45,555 nt of DNA from Nitrospira sp. (lineage in GTDB: Bacteria > Nitrospirota > Nitrospiria > Nitrospirales > Nitrospiraceae). The DNA lies in NCBI GenBank assembly GCA_019636815.1, contig JAHBWT010000027.1, positions 1-45,555 of the forward strand, read 5' to 3'. The translations under genes were made by a program, and so were the position numbers. The notes below the pieces were generated by a model that was given only the letters and a program-made list of their open reading frames with translations, made no database searches and had not been told where the DNA came from. Numbering within the stretch: the stretch's first letter is position 1; every line of letters starts with the position of its first letter. Of this stretch, positions 27,082-35,584 are shown in pieces.

Positions 27082-27977
27082 AGAAAGAGACTCGCCTGTG
27101 CGTCGAGAAACAGGAAGCGATCGGGCTCGATGTGCTCGTTCACGGGGAGTTTGAGCGTAACGATATGGTGGAGTACTTCGGCGAACAGCTTGATGGGTTT
27201 GCGTTTACCGAACACGGCTGGGTGCAAAGTTATGGATCGCGTTGCGTGAAACCACCGATCATTTTTGGAGACGTGTCGCGGCCGCGTGCCATGACCGTGG
27301 AATGGTCGACCTATGCCCAAACACTGACGAAGCGCCCGATGAAAGGTATGCTTACGGGGCCGGTGACCATCCTCCAGTGGTCGTTCGTCCGCGACGATCA
27401 ACTACGCCAGGAGACCTGTTTCCAGATCGCCCTGGCGCTTCGCGACGAGGTGATCGATTTGGAGCGGGCGGGCATCGCGATGATCCAGGTGGACGAGCCG
27501 GCGATTCGCGAAGGGCTTCCCCTTCGCCACCAGGAGTGGAAGACCTATCTGCGCTGGGCGGTGGACGCCTTCAAACTGGCCACGAGCGGGGTTCAGGATG
27601 AGGCCCAAATCCACACCCACATGTGTTATTCGGAGTTCGGGGACATCCTGGAGGCCATCGCTGAGATGGATGCCGACGTGATCTCCATTGAAACCTCGCG
27701 GTCAAAGATGGAGCTGCTGGCCGATTTCGCCCGCTTCCACTATCCGAACGCCATCGGGCCTGGCGTCTACGATATTCACTCGCCCCGTGTCCCGACCAAA
27801 CAGGAGATGACCAATCTTCTCCTCCGTGCCGGAGACGTTCTCTCCACTGAGCAGTTGTGGGTGAATCCCGATTGCGGGCTCAAGACGCGCGGATGGCCGG
27901 AAGTTGAGGCGGCACTGGTTAATATGGTTGAGGCGGCAAAATCGGCTCGACACCACTTTGCCGGTGTGACGTCATGA
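27066..27977 (+). pseudogene. metE: metE, C-terminal catalytic fragment
   Basis: The frame is open from about 27066 ([20 protein letters not shown]) to 27977, with a possible internal start at 27132. It covers the catalytic C-terminal barrel: [66 protein letters not shown]. The zinc ligands are intact: HTHMCYSEF (His, Cys), ISIETSRS (Glu) and [11 protein letters not shown] (Cys). The substrate-binding IGSFPQT region of the barrel start is missing. The preserved ligands suggest recent decay or a sequence/assembly gap. The stop overlaps the next gene's ATG (ATGA), so both once formed one transcription unit. Confidence 0.85.
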
Positions 27978-29167
27978 GCGTTTCGTCTCATGAGAAACAG
28001 CATCACGTTCAGATGAACAAGGGAATGATCGAAACGGATGTGGCCATTGTCGGCGCAGGCGGCGGGGGTGCCGTCTTAGCCCTGGCATTGGCAAAGCAAA
28101 ACATTCACACGGTGGTCGTGGATCAGGCAGTCAGTCCACCCAACAGTTTGCGGGGAGAAATTCTCCAACCGAACGGGCAGCATGTCCTTGACCGCCTGGG
28201 CGTCTTATCGTCATTGCCGGCCGATGCCACGCTGCCCGTGCGGCATTTTCATTTTTGCCGGGCCGGGGGCATGCGTCTCTGCAGCATCGATTATGGCGAC
28301 TTGCCGGCCCCGTACAACCGTGCCATCGTGACACTTCACTACGGAACCTCTTTCATAGGACTCATCCTCGAGGACGATCGGATTGTTGGATTATCGATGA
28401 AAGGCCGGGATGGCCCAGCCACGATCCGTGCGAAGGTTGTCGTCGGCGCCGACGGGGCGTTTTCGAAAGTGCGTGAAGCTCTCAAGATCCCCGTCGATCT
28501 GCATCTCTATCGTGATGGATATCTGGTTGCGTTACTGGAGTCGGACGATCAGATATCGGAATCGTTCTACTACGTTTTATACATGATTCCCAAAGATTTG
28601 ATGGAAGCCGTGAAGCAGCATGGTATCCCTGCGCTCCAGCAGACATGGAGCCGGATCGCACCGCCGTTTACCCGGCTCTTTCGGAATCTGCATGATTGGA
28701 GTCAGGTCGCGTATCTGCCGACGGGGCGGGTGCGCACGCCGAGATGGGTGGCAAATGGAGCCGTCCTGATCGGTGATGCCGCCCATGCCATGAATCCCCA
28801 TGCCTCGCAGGGGCGCATGCAGGCGATGGTCGATGCCATGGCGCTGTCCGATCTCTTGCCAAGTTGTCTCGCCGACCAGGACTATTCAGCCGCCAGATTG
28901 AGTGCCTTTGAACGTGCCAGGCGACCGCAAGTGACCATGCTGCAACACTTGACCGATCAACAAGTGTTTTATTGGAATACGGGGAATCCGGTGGTGGCCT
29001 TCATCCGCGATCGTGTGTTTCAGACACTCGATCGAAACGCACGGCTGCGTGATCAGGTCCTATCGACGACGGCGGGGTTGCGAACCGTGTCGCCATTTAG
29101 CGGGATCGATCGGGTGATTGCGGCGTGGTTATTTCCCGATATCCGGTCGCACGAACGATCTCAATAG
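27974..29167 (+). CDS. FAD-dependent monooxygenase/oxidoreductase (UbiH/PHBH fold)
   Basis: 397 residues. The ATG at 27974 overlaps the metE stop; an ATG at 28013 is an alternative. The dinucleotide-binding motif is [18 protein letters not shown], the GD motif is [16 protein letters not shown], and the second FAD motif is [20 protein letters not shown]. These mark the class A flavoprotein monooxygenases, which hydroxylate aromatic or quinone substrates or act as related reductases. Two stretches look short for the fold: after NRAIVTL, directly before HYGTSF, and after SESFYY, directly before VLYMIPKDL. This suggests small in-frame deletions. It may be non-functional. Substrate unknown. Confidence 0.8.
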   Translation: MSVSSHEKQHHVQMNKGMIETDVAIVGAGGGGAVLALALAKQNIHTVVVDQAVSPPNSLRGEILQPNGQHVLDRLGVLSSLPADATLPVRHFHFCRAGGMRLCSIDYGDLPAPYNRAIVTLHYGTSFIGLILEDDRIVGLSMKGRDGPATIRAKVVVGADGAFSKVREALKIPVDLHLYRDGYLVALLESDDQISESFYYVLYMIPKDLMEAVKQHGIPALQQTWSRIAPPFTRLFRNLHDWSQVAYLPTGRVRTPRWVANGAVLIGDAAHAMNPHASQGRMQAMVDAMALSDLLPSCLADQDYSAARLSAFERARRPQVTMLQHLTDQQVFYWNTGNPVVAFIRDRVFQTLDRNARLRDQVLSTTAGLRTVSPFSGIDRVIAAWLFPDIRSHERSQ

Positions 29168-29292
29168 TCGATCTCGTCATGAGAGCTTACTCTGGAATAA
29201 CGTCCCATGACACCGGAAGAAGCGCGTGACTCTGCATTGCGGCGTGTCGACGAGTGCGCGAGGAGGGTTTCTGCCGATGGAGATCCCCCGCG

Positions 29293-29472
29293 ATGACCGA
29301 CCTTACTGAAGTGATCAGAGCATTCATGCGTGACAATCCGTCCGTAACCAATCCGGCATTGATCCTTCATGGCATTCTGGAAGCACACCCAGATCTGAGA
29401 GAGGGAAAGGAAATAGATCTGGATATTATTGGTTTATTTGTTCAGTGCTGCGAACGGGAGCCGCCGCGATGA
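29293..29472 (+). CDS. Small hypothetical protein (59 aa)
   Basis: 59 residues from ATG 29293, with GGAG about ten bases upstream. The sequence is protein-like (AFMRDNPSVTNPALILHGIL, then EIDLDIIGLFVQCCEREPPR) and mostly helical. I recognise no family. Its stop overlaps the ATG of an 18-codon frame at 29469. It sits between the FAD enzyme and the antisense methyltransferase and may be a remnant of a larger locus. Confidence 0.4.
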   Translation: MTDLTEVIRAFMRDNPSVTNPALILHGILEAHPDLREGKEIDLDIIGLFVQCCEREPPR

Positions 29473-29525
29473 AACACTTTGACGCCGACAATGACGACAT
29501 CATAGTCGGCATTCTGGGGAGCTAG
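29469..29525 (+). pseudogene. 18-codon frame, possible truncated gene start
   Basis: ATG 29469 overlaps the preceding small gene's TGA, as in coupled genes. It encodes KHFDADNDDIIVGILGS after the initiator and then stops, 15 bp before the methyltransferase 3' end on the other strand. It could be the stump of a gene cut by arrival of the methyltransferase, or chance. Confidence 0.2.
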
Positions 29526-29539
29526 AGCATCAGTGGCAT

Positions 29540-30538
29540 TCATGATCGTACAAGCCTGTCATCCATCTGCATAGACAACATCTCACTCGTAGGGACATTG
29601 GCACGCACTGCCCGAAACATGCCAAAGCGACACAGCCCTGTCCCAAATGCCAGACGCATTAACAGGAACGTGGGCACTTCCCGCAATGATTTCATCAACC
29701 CAATCATGCCAAACCGAACAATCCCTGCTGGGCGGACGATTCCCTGCCAGATCGAATCGAGCCATGAGGGTACGGTTTCGGCAGTCCAATCCGCTGTGGT
29801 GACTTCACCCGCCACCAGTCCAGTTGCCTCCAGTAATTCTGAAAACTCTTCAATGCTGGCAAATGCCGGATGAGACCACTGATCCAGCAGTTGCCGCATC
29901 ACTGGCTTTTCCCAAACATTGAGTGGCACCTGGCGATCGTCCCGCTGATTCCAATCGGCAACAATCAGAATTCCCCCCGGTTTCAGAACGCGCAATAGCT
30001 CTCTCGCAAATTGTGCCTTATCGGGCATGTGCGGTCCTGCCTCGACCGACCAGACCACATCAAAACTGGCATCGGGGAACGAAAGCGCCAGCGCATCATC
30101 GACCTGAAAGCGGGCATTCACCTCCGGGGAGGTCAGTTCTTGAGCACGTCTGACTTGCTGAGGGCTGAGGGTGATTCCGGTGACAGCAAAGCCATAATCC
30201 CGCGCCAGAATGCGACTGCTGCCGCCAATGCCACAGCCTACATCTAAAACCGCCGTACCGGAAGGAAGCTTGTCCAACCCACCCCACTTCACCATTTCAT
30301 GCACAAAGTCCGACTTGGCTTTGCGAAAATCCTTTTTGCGAGGCGGAGAGCCATAGTGTCCCAGATGTATATGTTCGCCCCAGTAGAACTCTAGAATGCC
30401 GTCATTCGTCCAGTCATCATAGGAATTGGCGACAGAATCGGCAGACTGATATTTGCGGGGAAATAGCAAATACAGCGCTAATCCGATCAGTAGTAAGACC
30501 AGGAGAAGGACGATCGCCACTATGAAAATGTTCATCAT
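29540..30538 (-). CDS. Membrane-anchored methyltransferase, MPBQ/MSBQ methyltransferase-like
   Basis: 332 residues from ATG 30538 (or the adjacent ATG 30535), with no Shine-Dalgarno sequence. The frame is open to 30622, but that extension looks non-coding. An N-terminal transmembrane helix (about 3-25) is followed by YQSADSVANSYDDWTNDGIL, EFYWGEHIHLGHYG and SAM motif I VLDVGCGIGGSSRILARDYG. Then come VWSVEAGPHMPDKAQFAREL and NVWEKPVMRQLLDQWSHPAF. From memory this is strikingly close, almost residue for residue, to cyanobacterial 2-methyl-6-phytylbenzoquinol methyltransferase (Synechocystis sll0418), which methylates tocopherol and plastoquinone precursors. Horizontal transfer from a phototroph is likely. 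The substrate here may be another membrane quinone. Confidence 0.85.
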   Translation of the reverse strand: MMNIFIVAIVLLLVLLLIGLALYLLFPRKYQSADSVANSYDDWTNDGILEFYWGEHIHLGHYGSPPRKKDFRKAKSDFVHEMVKWGGLDKLPSGTAVLDVGCGIGGSSRILARDYGFAVTGITLSPQQVRRAQELTSPEVNARFQVDDALALSFPDASFDVVWSVEAGPHMPDKAQFARELLRVLKPGGILIVADWNQRDDRQVPLNVWEKPVMRQLLDQWSHPAFASIEEFSELLEATGLVAGEVTTADWTAETVPSWLDSIWQGIVRPAGIVRFGMIGLMKSLREVPTFLLMRLAFGTGLCRFGMFRAVRANVPTSEMLSMQMDDRLVRS

Positions 30539-30720
30539 ATCGAATGTCTGAATGAACGTGATTTCGTTAACATGTATGAACAATACAAGAAAGTGACACG
30601 AGTAACCTAGGGAACAACTCACTCCCGCTCTATTGATGTGCCAACAGAGGCGAAAAGTGGCGTAGATTAGCCTCGGAAACGCTGCTCAGTCAAGGCGAAG
30701 GGTATTGGAATTTCAGGTGA

Positions 30721-30789
30721 CGCCCGATGAAGGGTATGCTCACGGGCCCGGTCACTATTCTCCAGTGGTCGTTCGTCCGCGACGATCAA
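30721..30789 (+). pseudogene. 69-bp relic of a second metE
   Basis: It aligns without gaps to 27333-27401 inside the metE C-terminal fragment, with 63 of 69 bases identical. All six differences fall at third codon positions and are synonymous, so both encode the 23 residues beginning [14 protein letters not shown]. No further metE sequence is seen on either side. The relic therefore derives from another metE copy that had been under purifying selection. It lies directly upstream of the promoter for the cobalamin-riboswitch transcript. Confidence 0.85.
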
Positions 30790-30816
30790 TGATGCACGAC
30801 CCGAATTGGGCCATTC

Positions 30817-30843
30817 TTGACATCGATGCCATTCAACTATAGA
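30817..30843 (+). promoter_or_regulatory. Sigma-70-type promoter for the riboswitch-nrdAB transcript
   Basis: TTGACA (30817-30822) and TATAGA (30838-30843) with a 15-base spacer. The expected start is near 30850, just before the first riboswitch stem at 30853. The perfect -35 and the position make it credible; the spacer is slightly short. Confidence 0.6.
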
Positions 30844-30852
30844 CTCCCGCCC

Positions 30853-31036
30853 GTGCTGGTTCACTGATCTCATTTCAGTGAGCAAAAGGGAACCCGGTGC
30901 GAATCCGGGGCTGCCCCGCAGCGGTAAGCGAGAACGATTCCACAAGCAAGGCACTGGTCGTTCAGGCCGGGAAGCCGTGGAAGTTAGGAAGTCGGCGACA
31001 GCCGAAGCGCTCGCAAGCCCGAAGACCTGCCAGCAC
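30853..31036 (+). ncRNA. Cobalamin (B12) riboswitch
   Basis: Closing stem P1 pairs GTGCTGG (30853-30859) with CCAGCAC (31030-31036). A local hairpin TCACTGA/TCAGTGA follows (30861-30881). The conserved core AAAAGGGAACCCGGTG, GAATCCGGGGCTGCCCC and GCAGCGGTAA lies at about 30884-30928. The B12 box AAGCCCGAAGACCTGCC lies near the end (31016-31031). All match the adenosylcobalamin riboswitch consensus. It precedes nrdA by 270 bp, so B12 sufficiency is expected to reduce class I ribonucleotide reductase. Confidence 0.93.
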
Positions 31037-31258
31037 CCGGTGACGGGGAGACAACCGTAGCCGGTTCGACCTGGAAGCCTCGAGGGAGGACCGTAGGTCT
31101 GAGCTGGTTCGGAGTGTATTCCTTCCTTCCGTTCTTGGTTCACGACCAACTCTTCCCAACAGTGTGCTGTGATCGCCCGCGGGGGTGATGGTCGGTCCGA
31201 GCGCCACGCTGACTTTATCTTACGCGTCTCGGCTGGCAATGCCTTCTCGCGGGATCTC

Positions 31259-31279
31259 CGCAAAGGGTGACCCTTTGCG
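31259..31279 (+). promoter_or_regulatory. Hairpin before the nrdA ribosome-binding site
   Basis: CGCAAAGGG (31259-31267) and CCCTTTGCG (31271-31279) form a perfect 9-bp stem with a TGA loop. It ends about 12 bases before the nrdA Shine-Dalgarno sequence GAGGAGG (31293-31299). There is no T-run, so it is not an intrinsic terminator. It may be part of the riboswitch expression platform acting on translation. The 220 bp between the aptamer and this hairpin hold no gene. Confidence 0.4.
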
Positions 31280-31305
31280 CAACCCCATGAGCGAGGAGGA
31301 TAGTT

Positions 31306-33801
31306 ATGGCCAGTGAACCAGCCGAGAGCATCGACACTTCTACCGTCGCGTCTGAAACGTTCCCTTCCGAAGACCATACGGCCGATGACGATTCCTCCCA
31401 ACATACGATGCAGGTGAGAAAACGCAACGGCTCGACGGAACCGGTCGACGTCATGAAGATCGTTCGCGCCGTGGATCGGTGTTGCGCCGGTCTCTCAGCC
31501 ATCGATCCGCTTCGAGTCGCGACCAAGACCATCAGCGGGCTCTATAACGGGGCGACGACGCGTGAGCTTGACCGGCTTTCGATTCAAACGGCCGCCGCCT
31601 TGATCATAGAAGAGCCTCAGTATGCGAAGCTTGCCGCGCGTTTGCTGGCGACCTACATCGACAAGGAGGTCGAGAACCAAGAAATCCACGCGTTCTCCCA
31701 GTCTATCGCTGCGGGGTATCGCCTGGGATTGGTGAATGATCGTCTTCAAGATTTCGTTGTGCAGAATAGCCGCAAGTTGAACGATGCGGTGGACTCGAAG
31801 CGAGACCAGGAGTTCGAGTATTTCGGCTTGCGCACGGTCTACGACCGCTATCTGCTCAAACATCCGGTAACCAGACAAGTCATTGAAACGCCCCAGCAGT
31901 TCTTTCTCCGCATCGCCTGTGCCCTTGCCGAGACTGTCATGGATGCGGTCGAACTCTATCGCCTGCTCTCATCGCTCGAGTATCTGCCGAGCTCACCGAC
32001 GCTCTTCAACGCTGGAACGCGGCATGAGCAACTGTCGAGCTGCTTCCTGCTCGATTCACCGGACGATCATCTGGCGCACATCTACCAACGGTATACAGAC
32101 GTCGCCATGCTGTCGAAATTCTCAGGTGGAATCGGGCTCGCTTACCATCGCGTCCGGTCACGCGGCTCTCTCATCGAAAGCACGAATGGGCATTCGAGCG
32201 GGATCATCCCTTGGCTGAAGACTCTCGATGCGTCGGTCGCCGCGGTCAATCAGGGAGGGAAACGCAAGGGTGCCTGCTGTGTCTACCTGGAACCGTGGCA
32301 CGCCGACATCGAGGAATTCCTGGAGCTGCGTAACAATACAGGTGACGAAGCCAGCCGGACGCACAACTTGAACCTGGCCAATTGGATTCCTGACCTCTTC
32401 ATGAGACGCGTGGAGGCGGACGGCGAGTGGAGCCTGTTCGATCCCAAGACAGTTCCTGAGCTGCCGGATCTCTACGGAGAGGAATTCGAACGGGCTTATG
32501 CGCAGGCGGAGCAGGCCGGCCTCGCGGCAAAAACCCTCAAGGCTCGTGAGCTGTACGCGCGGATGATGCGCACGCTCGCGCAGACCGGCAACGGCTGGAT
32601 GACGTTCAAGGACAAGTCCAACCGCGCCTGCAACCAAACCGCCTTGCCTGGGCGGACGGTCCATCTTTCCAACCTCTGTACCGAAATCCTCGAAGTGACA
32701 TCGCGGGACGAAACAGCTGTCTGCAACCTCGGCTCGATCAATCTCGCGCGCCACACGGTGATCGAATCCGATGGCACCGTATCGTTCGACTTTGACAAGC
32801 TCGCGCGAACCGTGCGGACCGCCGTTCATCAACTCGATCGGGTGATCGATCTCAACCACTATCCCCTCGCCGCGGCAAGAGCGTCGAATCACCGGTGGCG
32901 GCCGGTCGGCCTCGGACTGATGGGTCTTCAAGATTTATTCTTCCAGATGCACGTGCCCTTCGATGCCCCGGATGCGCGTGCTCTCTCGGCGCGGATCGTC
33001 GAGGATATCTACTTCCATGCGCTGTCGGTATCGGTGGACTTGGCGATCACGAAGGGACGCCATCCGGCATTCGAAGAAACGAGGGCCGCACGCGGCGAGC
33101 TGCAGTTCGACGCCTGGGGTATCGCACCGAAGGATCAGGAGCGATGGGAAACCATTCGGACACGGATCCTGGCGCACGGGCTGCGGAACGCACTGCTCGT
33201 GGCGATTGCGCCCACCGCGACGATCGCCTCGATCGCCGGGTGCTATGAATGTATCGAGCCTCAAGTCTCCAATCTGTTCAAGCGTGAAACCCTCTCCGGC
33301 GACTTTCTTCAAGTGAACCGCTATCTTGTGGCTGACCTCAAGAAACTTGGTCTCTGGACAGATGAGACGCGTGCACGCCTGAAAATCGCCGAGGGGTCGG
33401 TGCAGGGTCTTGATGAGCTGCCTGCCGATCTTTGCGCCATCTATAGGACCGTGTGGGAGATTCCCATGCGCTCCCTCATCGACATGGCAGCCGACCGTGG
33501 CGCGTTCATCGACCAGAGCCAATCGCTCAATCTGTTCATTGAAAATCCCAACATCGGACAATTGTCGAGCATGTACTTCTATGCATGGAAGAAGGGGTTG
33601 AAAACGACCTATTACCTGCGCTCTCGCCCTGCGACCCGCATCGCGAAAGCGACGGTCGATTCCGCCCCGCAGAGCGCGTCACAAAGCGGCGCCCGCGCCT
33701 CCGCCGATTCCGAATGGACACTCCCCCCGCCGCGCGAAGGAGGAACGGACGCCGTGACCTGTTCACTTGAAAATCCAGGGACCTGCGAGGCCTGCCAATG
33801 A
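31306..33801 (+). CDS. nrdA: Class I ribonucleoside-diphosphate reductase, alpha subunit
   Basis: 831 residues from ATG 31306, with GAGGAGG just upstream. An ATP-cone (about 33-125, beginning VRKRNGSTEPVD) gives dATP/ATP allosteric control of activity. The catalytic barrel has the redox cysteines in SSCFLLD (Cys codon 32041) and CNLGSINLA (Cys codon 32722), and the active-site NLCTEI (Cys codon 32677). The C-terminal tyrosine pair is in KKGLKTTYYLR. The tail ends in CEACQ, the thiol pair that re-reduces the active site. It converts NDPs to dNDPs using a radical from NrdB. It is controlled by the upstream B12 riboswitch, suggesting use when a B12-dependent class II enzyme cannot work; no class II gene lies in this window. 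Confidence 0.96.
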   Translation: MASEPAESIDTSTVASETFPSEDHTADDDSSQHTMQVRKRNGSTEPVDVMKIVRAVDRCCAGLSAIDPLRVATKTISGLYNGATTRELDRLSIQTAAALIIEEPQYAKLAARLLATYIDKEVENQEIHAFSQSIAAGYRLGLVNDRLQDFVVQNSRKLNDAVDSKRDQEFEYFGLRTVYDRYLLKHPVTRQVIETPQQFFLRIACALAETVMDAVELYRLLSSLEYLPSSPTLFNAGTRHEQLSSCFLLDSPDDHLAHIYQRYTDVAMLSKFSGGIGLAYHRVRSRGSLIESTNGHSSGIIPWLKTLDASVAAVNQGGKRKGACCVYLEPWHADIEEFLELRNNTGDEASRTHNLNLANWIPDLFMRRVEADGEWSLFDPKTVPELPDLYGEEFERAYAQAEQAGLAAKTLKARELYARMMRTLAQTGNGWMTFKDKSNRACNQTALPGRTVHLSNLCTEILEVTSRDETAVCNLGSINLARHTVIESDGTVSFDFDKLARTVRTAVHQLDRVIDLNHYPLAAARASNHRWRPVGLGLMGLQDLFFQMHVPFDAPDARALSARIVEDIYFHALSVSVDLAITKGRHPAFEETRAARGELQFDAWGIAPKDQERWETIRTRILAHGLRNALLVAIAPTATIASIAGCYECIEPQVSNLFKRETLSGDFLQVNRYLVADLKKLGLWTDETRARLKIAEGSVQGLDELPADLCAIYRTVWEIPMRSLIDMAADRGAFIDQSQSLNLFIENPNIGQLSSMYFYAWKKGLKTTYYLRSRPATRIAKATVDSAPQSASQSGARASADSEWTLPPPREGGTDAVTCSLENPGTCEACQ

Positions 33802-34820
33802 GCCATGTCCAACGGCCCGCGCGACTCCTTGATCCCGGCATGTGTCTGACGCTGCGTCCCATGGCCTACCCAGTGTTCTTCGAGATGTATCGTTTAGCTA
33901 TTAAGAATACCTGGACTGTGGAAGAGGTGGATTTCTCCACCGACGTGGGTGACCTACGCACGAAGATGAGCCCTGCCGAGCGTCATCTCGTGCAACGCCT
34001 CGTGGCCTTTTTCGCCACCGGCGACTCCATCGTGTCGAACAACCTCGTGCTCAACCTATACAAACATATCAACGCACCTGAAGCGCGGATGTACTTATCG
34101 CGCCAGCTCTATGAGGAAGCCCTGCATGTCCAGTTCTATTTGACGTTGCTCGATACTTACGTGCCGGACCCAGATGAACGGTTCTCGGCCTTCGCCGCTG
34201 TGGAAACCATTCCGTCAATCCGCCGGAAAGCGGACTTCTGTTTTACATGGATGGACTCCCTTCAACGGCTCGATGCGCTGGATTCGCGCGAAAAGCGAAG
34301 TCGGTTCTTGCACAATCTTGTATGCTTCGCCGCTTGTATCGAAGGGCTCTTCTTCTTTGCCGCGTTCGCGTATGTGTATTTCCTGCGCTCGCGCGGGCTG
34401 TTGCATGGACTTGCGAACGGGACCAATTGGGTGTTTCGCGACGAAAGCGCCCACATGGCGTTTGCCTTTGAAGTTATGAAGCAGGTGAGGCGCGAAGAGC
34501 CGGATCTGTTCGACAAGGCCTTCGAGGCCAACGTCATGCTGATGATGGACGACGCCGTCGCATGCGAGAGTATGTTTGCGGAGGATTTGCTCGGGGGCGG
34601 GGTGGCTGGACTCTCGCTGCGCGATATGCGGCAGTACCTGGAGTTTGTGGCGGACCAACGGCTGACGACTCTTGGTCTCCCGAGACGGTATGGGGCGAAG
34701 AATCCGTTCGCATTTATGGACCTCCAGGATGTCCAGGAAGTCGCCAACTTCTTCGAGCGGCGCGTATCCGCGTACCAGGTGGGGGTGACAGGAGAAGTCG
34801 CCTTTGACGCGGCATTTTGA
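33798..34820 (+). CDS. nrdB: Class I ribonucleoside-diphosphate reductase, beta subunit
   Basis: 340 residues; the ATG overlaps the nrdA stop (ATGA). The dimetal ligands inferred by pattern are Asp49 (FSTD), Glu107 and His110 (EEALH), Glu182 (CIEGL), and Glu216 and His219 (RDESAH). Position His110+4 is Tyr114 (HVQFY), the expected radical tyrosine. It is therefore not the Phe-substituted subclass Ic, although the surrounding sequence (GDSIVSNNLVLNLYKHI, NAPEARMYL) recalls the Chlamydia group. NrdB makes the radical delivered to NrdA. The C-terminus (GVTGEVAFDAAF) provides the tail that docks on alpha. Confidence 0.95.
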   Translation: MSHVQRPARLLDPGMCLTLRPMAYPVFFEMYRLAIKNTWTVEEVDFSTDVGDLRTKMSPAERHLVQRLVAFFATGDSIVSNNLVLNLYKHINAPEARMYLSRQLYEEALHVQFYLTLLDTYVPDPDERFSAFAAVETIPSIRRKADFCFTWMDSLQRLDALDSREKRSRFLHNLVCFAACIEGLFFFAAFAYVYFLRSRGLLHGLANGTNWVFRDESAHMAFAFEVMKQVRREEPDLFDKAFEANVMLMMDDAVACESMFAEDLLGGGVAGLSLRDMRQYLEFVADQRLTTLGLPRRYGAKNPFAFMDLQDVQEVANFFERRVSAYQVGVTGEVAFDAAF

Positions 34821-35059
34821 AAAGCCGGATTACCATTTCACGATGAGTGTACAGGTGGTCTTACTCGCGAGGCCCTTCGCCTAACCCGCTTTGCAGTCTC
34901 ATTGCATCTTCACATCCTGTTGACTGCGCTGACTTTCCGATGGATAGGCCTGTCAATTTGTCGCGAAAAAGTCGACAAGAACGACATTCACGGTTACATT
35001 CCGAAACAGACCGTTGAAATTCCAATGTGATACCTCAATCGACTGCAGGGAGGAGGCGA

Positions 35060-35584
35060 ATGATGATGCCAACCCACGCATCGGCGGATGAACAGTTGAA
35101 GGACCAGGCGATCAGACTAGCGCTGTCGGGAGACACGATCGGCGCGCGAGAAACGGTCAGCGGGGTGAGCGACAGGCGATACCTCAGAGATGTCTGGCAA
35201 ATGATGCTCTTCATCGAATCGGAGCGGGGGAATGTACAGGCCGTGAAAGATACGATCGTGTCATGCCCCGATCGGTCGTTGTTGGCGAGTCACTTCTATC
35301 TTGAGCTTCCTCAAGTGTTCGTCAAGGCCGGGGATCGGTCCGGGGCGATCGAGATCGCCAAGGCGATGGGCGAGGCCGGCACGTTACCGCTCATCGGCGT
35401 TGCCGCCCATCTCGCGCAGGATGGGGATGTTGCTGGAGTACGGGAAGCGCTCTCTCATCTTGACGATGAAGAATTGAGAACCATGATTCTGCGCAAGGTG
35501 AGCAGCCTCCAGCCGAAGGGCGAGCGACTCGACACGCGGGGCCTGAAGACGAACCAAGGGGCTTCCGATACGCTGGCCGCGTGA
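35060..35584 (+). CDS. Hypothetical helical-repeat protein
   Basis: 174 residues. Three consecutive ATGs (35060, 35063, 35066) follow AGGAGG at 35051-35056; the second or third has the best spacing. The frame extends back to 35027 without support. The sequence has short helical repeats of about 30 residues (DQAIRLALSGDTIGARETVS, DRSGAIEIAKAMGEAGTLPL, GDVAGVREALSHLDDEELRT), similar in style to TPR-like or pentatricopeptide-like units. No signal peptide. Function unknown. It lies alone between nrdB and recQ. Confidence 0.65.
   Translation: MMMPTHASADEQLKDQAIRLALSGDTIGARETVSGVSDRRYLRDVWQMMLFIESERGNVQAVKDTIVSCPDRSLLASHFYLELPQVFVKAGDRSGAIEIAKAMGEAGTLPLIGVAAHLAQDGDVAGVREALSHLDDEELRTMILRKVSSLQPKGERLDTRGLKTNQGASDTLAA

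Noticed and set aside
30667-31404. 245-codon minus-strand open frame
   Set aside because: It runs antisense through the metE relic, the riboswitch and the nrdA start; its resemblance to another antisense frame merely reflects the metE repeat.
33798-34820. NrdB as subclass Ic (Tyr-less, Mn/Fe) enzyme
   Set aside because: Although neighbouring sequence recalls Chlamydia, the residue four after the first ligand His is Tyr, so a tyrosyl radical enzyme is more likely.
34910-34990. Short inverted repeat TTGTCG...CGACAA and a TTGACT upstream of the helical-repeat gene
   Set aside because: Arms of six bases and a poorly matched -10 are not enough to call an operator or promoter.
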